Source: Fragilaria crotonensis (Eukaryota; Bacillariophyta; Fragilariophyceae; Fragilariales; Fragilariaceae). From it: DNA of 59,582 nucleotides. Position numbers and translations under genes: made by a program. Positions within the stretch are counted from its first letter, which is position 1. The number at the start of each line of letters is the position of its first letter. The stretch lies in NCBI GenBank assembly GCA_022925895.1, contig JAKSYS010000376.1, positions 1 to 59,582 on the forward strand. Reading direction: 5' to 3'. Positions 55,610-59,582 of this stretch are shown here, one piece after another. The notes below the pieces were generated by a model. It made no database searches, was not told the origin of the DNA, and worked only from the letters and a program-made list of their open reading frames with translations.

Positions 55610-58507
55610 ATGTCCTTCCGTCCTAAAACTCAGGCTCCCAAGGGCTACGTCCCGGGCCTGGGTCGTGGTGCCGCTGGATTTACCACTCGCTCCGACATTG
55701 GTCCTGCAGCCACTGGACCGGTTCCGGACGTGAGCGGTGGAAGCCGAGCGGCCGAAGCCCGCCGTGCCGTTAATGCGGCCAATAACAACTTTGGACAAGC
55801 TCCAAAGGGGTATGTTGCAGGGGCAGGACGTGGTGCCGGAGCCGTCGCAGGCAGTGGGGGAGGGACAGATGATGGTCCTAGCGGAGGTGGATACGATCCA
55901 TTTGAAGGATATCAGCAACCGCCTTCAACAGCGCCGTCACCGTACGACCAAGATGATGAACAGGCAGACCAAATATATGCAGAAGTAGAAGAACGAATGA
56001 GGGCAAGACGGAAGAAGCGAAAGTCTGCGGATGAACAGCAACCAGAGGAGGGCATGACAGAAACGCAGAAGCTCAAGAGTCAGTTCAGAGAACTTAAGGA
56101 AAAGTTGGCAGACGTCACTGATGCGCAATGGGCGAGCATTCCAGATGTTGGTGACTACAGTCTCAAACATAAACAGAAGCGACGTGAGGATACATTCACA
56201 CCCTTATCGGATTCCCTGCTAGAATCCAGAGTTCAAGCAAATCGTGACACCACAGCTGGAAACAAGGCAACAGCGGCGACGGCAGTCGCTGCCGATGGAT
56301 TCACCTCCGTGGCAAACATGTCAGGATTGGCGCAAGCCCGAGGGACGGTCCTTGGTATGTCGTTAGATCGGATGTCAGCATCGGCGTCGGGTCAAAGTGT
56401 CGTGGATCCGCAGGGCTATCTCACGTCGTTGTCCAGCACCAAAATATCTTCCAATGCCGAAGTTGGTGATATCAACAAGGCTCGCTTGCTGCTCAAGTCT
56501 GTCCGTGATACTAATCCCAAGCATGGTCCCGGTTGGATTGCCTCCGCAAGGGTGGAGGAGGCTGCTGGAAAGATTCTACAAGCTCGCAAGCTTATTCAAG
56601 AGGGTTGCGAAACTTGTCCAACGAATGAAGATGTATGGTTGGAAGCTGCACGACTTCATCCTCCCAATGTAGCCAAGAGTATCTTGGCAACGGCAGTTCG
56701 TAGAATTCCTACGTCTACCAAGGTCTTCCTCAGGGCTGCCGACTTGGAAACACATGACACCAATAAGAAAGCCGTTCTACGAAAGGCACTTGAGGCCAAT
56801 CCCACGTCAGTAAAGCTTTGGAAAGCTGCAATCGAATTGGAAGACGCAGAAGATGCTCGCATTCTCTTGTCCGTAGCCGTGGAGAAAGTCCCAGACTCGG
56901 TCGAAATGTGGCTCGCCTTGGCTCGTTTAGAAAGTTATGAGAATGCCCGCCGAGTATTGAACCAGGCCCGTAAGGCACTGCCGGGGGACCGCGCTATTTG
57001 GATCGCAGCGGCCAAGCTCGAGGAATCGCAAAATCATGTTGATGTCGTGGACAAGATTATCGATAAGGCTGTCAAGTCGCTTCAGAAACATGATGCGGTA
57101 GTGACACGAGCCCAGTGGCTGGAGGAAGCCGAACATGCAGAGCATGCGCAAGCTCCACTCACTAGTGCTGCCTTGGTGAGATGCACTGTGGGCATTGGTG
57201 TGGATCCGGAAGATCGGCTGCGGACATGGGCTGATGATGCCAAGGACGCTTTGTCGCGAGGGTCTGTGGCTACGGCACGAGCGATCATTGCGCATGCCCT
57301 GGCGTCATTTCCTACCAAACGAAACCTGTGGATGCAAGCCGTCGACATGGAACGCAAACACGGGAGTCCAGAAACGTTGGATGAGGTATTGGCAGAGGCC
57401 AGCAAGAGATTACCGAAGGTTGAACTTTTTTGGTTGTTTCGCGCTAAGGAGCGGTGGTTGGCTGGCGAAATTGATAAGGCGCGTGAGATTCTGACAGAAG
57501 CTTTTGCGGAAAATCCTAACTCAGAAGCCGTCTGGCTAGCGGCATCCAAGCTAGAATGGGAGACGGGTGAGATCGAGCGCGCTCGTCTGCTACTTCAGCG
57601 AGCTCGAGAGAGAGCACCATCTGGACGAGTCTTTATGAAATCGGCACTACTGGAGCGAGAAGAGGGGAAATATATGGATGCGCTCGCACTGATTGACGAG
57701 GGAACTAAGGAGTATCCGAATTTCGCGAAGTTGTATATGATGGGCGGCCAAATCTGTTCCGAGGATCTTGAAAAGAACAAGAACAGCTTGGACAAAACCA
57801 GAAAGTATTATCAACAGGGTTTGCAGGCCTGTCCCAGCACCGCAGTTCTTTGGATCCTCGCTAGTCGATTAGAGGAAAAAGCTCATACATTCGACTCTCA
57901 TAAGATGTCTGGAGCTGGTACGACCAAGGCCCGTAGTCTCCTCGAATTGGCCCGCCTTAAGAACCAAAGGAACGCCGACCTTTGGTTGGAAGCGATTCGA
58001 CTGGAGCGGCGTGCCGGTAACGAGGGTTGGCGAACACGCTGATGGCCCGCGCCCTGCAGAATGCCCCGCTTCAGGTCTCCTTTTGGCAGAGAACATTCGT
58101 ACCGCACCGCGAGTGGAGAGAAAGTCCAAATCAGCGGACGCCATCAAACGTTGTCCTGAGGACCCACACGTGATCTCGGCAGTCGCGTCTCTGTTCGCAT
58201 CCGACCGCAAGAATGACAAGGCTCGCAAGTGGTTTAACAAGGCAGTATCACTGGATCCAGACCTTGGAGATACTTGGGCACGATACTATGCCTTTGAGCT
58301 CAAGTGTGGGAGCGCTGCCCAGCAAGCGGATGTGAAGGAACGGTGCATCAAAGCCGAACCGAAGCATGGGGAATTTTGGACCGGCGTGATGAAGGATATG
58401 CTGAATCGACGGAAGACCATTGCCGAGGAATAGAATTGGTTGCCAGGAGATTCAACAAAGTGACACTCATTTATAAAGCTAATTCACTATCAAGAATCAC
58501 GTCTTGA
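55610..58507 (+). CDS. PRP6: Pre-mRNA-processing factor 6 (U4/U6.U5 tri-snRNP HAT-repeat protein)
   Basis: PRP6 bridges U5 and U4/U6 snRNPs in the spliceosomal tri-snRNP. The first residues carry the family signature PKGYVPGLGRGAAGFTTRSDIGPA, with a second PKGYVAGAGRGAG copy near residue 64. A charged linker and LKSQFRELKEKLADVTDAQWASIPDVGDY follow, then long arrays of HAT/TPR-like repeats (DVWLEAARLH, AVWLAASKLEWETGEIERAR, NADLWLEAIRLERRAG). The first frame ends at 58042 after 810 residues, but the conserved protein continues: ANTLMARALQ in the next frame, then ECPASG and DPHVISAV...KNDKARKWFNKAVSLDPDLGD in a third, and IELVARRFNKV after a last change near 58428. One missing base near 58024-58028, 58057-58060 and 58428 would explain this and give about 960 residues, like known PRP6. 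I extend the end to 58507 on that basis; the stop at 58433 is the alternative. Confidence 0.9.
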
Positions 58508-58588
58508 TTACAAAACACATATATCAACCCTAGGTCCTCCTCACTCGAATCAGTTGTGCGTCGTCCTTGCGACGGCGGCGCCGTCTTT

Positions 58589-59582
58589 TTAGGATGCCGA
58601 TGAATTGCCAATATGTGTCATTTGAAGACCTGGCGGCGCCTTAAAAAACGGAGCTACTTCATCATCTTCGTCCTCTTCTTCCTGTCTTGCTTTGTTTTGT
58701 TTGATACTCTCCCATTCAATACGCAACAGATTCCAGATAGCGCGTCGAAATGCCTCCAGTAACTGTGTCGCCAGGACGAAATGATCTTTGCTAGGAAACA
58801 GAAACATTCGAAATCGCAACAACCAACTAAATCGGAGGATGGTGTCGGCGATTGCAATCGTTGCTGACGCCGTGATACCAAACCTCAGTTTAGGTCGCAT
58901 CATTGCATGACCACACGATTGAACCTTGACGGGGGTGTCTGTCGGAGCGATACACGCATACTGTGCTACAATAGTTGGATCTTGAAACATTCCCCAATCC
59001 ATGATAATATCCCAGGCCAAGGCGTACGTGGCGTTGATTCTGTACAGTACAGCAAGAATGGTGAGTCGTTGACTAACTCTAGCAACCACCAAAGAAACAT
59101 GGGCAAGGAATACTCACATTAACAGAACCAGAAGAGTCCCCTCCAGTGTTGCGGCTTTTTCTGGGCTCAACGTTTGTTGATAGGCCGACAGACAGATCGG
59201 AAAAATTGATGAACAATACTTAAGTGCGTTCAGCGCGTGCTGGTATCGTTTAGAATCGTGCTTCAATTGCCCAACGATGTACATAACTATACATTGCCGA
59301 GCTCGAATAAGGTACGGGATTGCAGCACAGAAAGATGGAATAAGAATTGATTCAAGCGATTTGGGCACGCGATTTGGATAGTGAACTGCCATGTGAAACA
59401 GCATACCCCAGTCAAAAAAAACCTTGCTCAGCGAACACATGGCATCAGCATAAAACACGTCAATAAAAGGAATTGGCCGAGGTCCATTGGAGGTTTGTTT
59501 AATGCACGAGCACCGTGGATTGAAAAGTTCAAAAGTGCGTTGGAAGACCAAGGCTGTCGCAATGCGGATCCACCTTGTCGAT
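58589..59582 (-). CDS. EXS-domain membrane protein (ERD1/XPR1/SYG1 family), partial
   Basis: The 5' part lies beyond the window. The seen part is the C-terminal EXS domain: IPFIDVFYADAMCSLSKVFFDWG (the family core), LEGTLLVLL, then after an intron INATYALAWDIIMDWGMFQ, RPKLRFG, ILRFSWLLRF and LLEAFRRAIWNLLRIEWE, with a Glu/Asp-rich cytosolic tail. The hydrophobic segments indicate several membrane passes. XPR1/PHO1 proteins export phosphate, and ERD1-type members act in Golgi phosphate recycling and protein retention. No SPX domain can be judged because the N-terminus is missing. The intron is 59040-59117 (GTGAGT...TGTACAG); exons are 58589-59039 and 59118 to the edge. Confidence 0.85.
59040..59117 (-). 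other. Intron in the EXS-domain gene
   Basis: The 78-nt intron has donor GTGAGT after CTG-TTA-AT and acceptor CTGTACTGTACAG before A-ATC-AAC-GCC; splicing keeps the EXS domain in frame. Confidence 0.85.

Overview
The window is nuclear DNA of a diatom, most likely a pennate one. The evidence is a set of nucleus-encoded proteins with signal peptides ending at ASA-FAP-like sites (the bipartite plastid-targeting signal of algae with complex red plastids), a zeaxanthin epoxidase of the diatom type, short GT-AG introns, and gene-sized spacers between host genes. No species can be fixed from the sequence alone.

Layout. 1-936: spacer with an ACGC microsatellite and a G-rich foldback repeat. 949-2607: zeaxanthin epoxidase (+). 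2924-4632: Cns1/TTC4-type TPR co-chaperone (-). 5149-5796: unknown protein (-). 6460-7148: small inverted-repeat element. 7173-12940: complete-looking P-superfamily DNA transposon. 13181-13867: acidic/basic nuclear-type unknown protein (+). 13915-14532 (-) and 15154-15681 (+): a divergent pair of related, plastid-targeted unknown proteins. 15682-17652: spacer with a strong hairpin. 17653-18299: ribosomal protein uL23 (+), convergent with UDP-sugar pyrophosphorylase at 18748-20855 (-); their shared 3' junction is tandemly duplicated.

22917-39373 is a Ty3/gypsy-type LTR retrotransposon, decayed and split by a 9.3-kb LINE (29242-38548, minus strand) with an exact 17-bp target-site duplication. 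39374-42843 is decayed sequence with no recognised gene. 42844-44803: Vps33-type SM protein (-). 45437-47511: broken piggyBac-type transposase (+). 47806-54648: a very large multidomain chromatin protein (FYRN/FYRC, Tudor-like, DDT, PHD-like, chromo-barrel-like) (-). 55610-58507: splicing factor PRP6 (+). 58589 to the right edge: EXS-domain (ERD1/XPR1/SYG1) membrane protein (-), truncated by the window.

The host genes are ordinary single-copy housekeeping and plastid genes and do not form one pathway. The distinctive content is mobile DNA: four autonomous classes (P, piggyBac, LINE, gypsy) plus small inverted-repeat elements in under 60 kb. A second window-wide feature is that many conserved genes (UDP-sugar pyrophosphorylase, Vps33, PRP6, the chromatin gene and the transposon ORFs) are interrupted by isolated one-base frame changes, several in homopolymers, while their protein similarity continues in the next frame. 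This looks more like uncorrected base-level assembly error than decay of so many essential genes, so protein lengths should be read with that in mind. Splice sites and starts below were chosen by eye; no alignments or searches were run.
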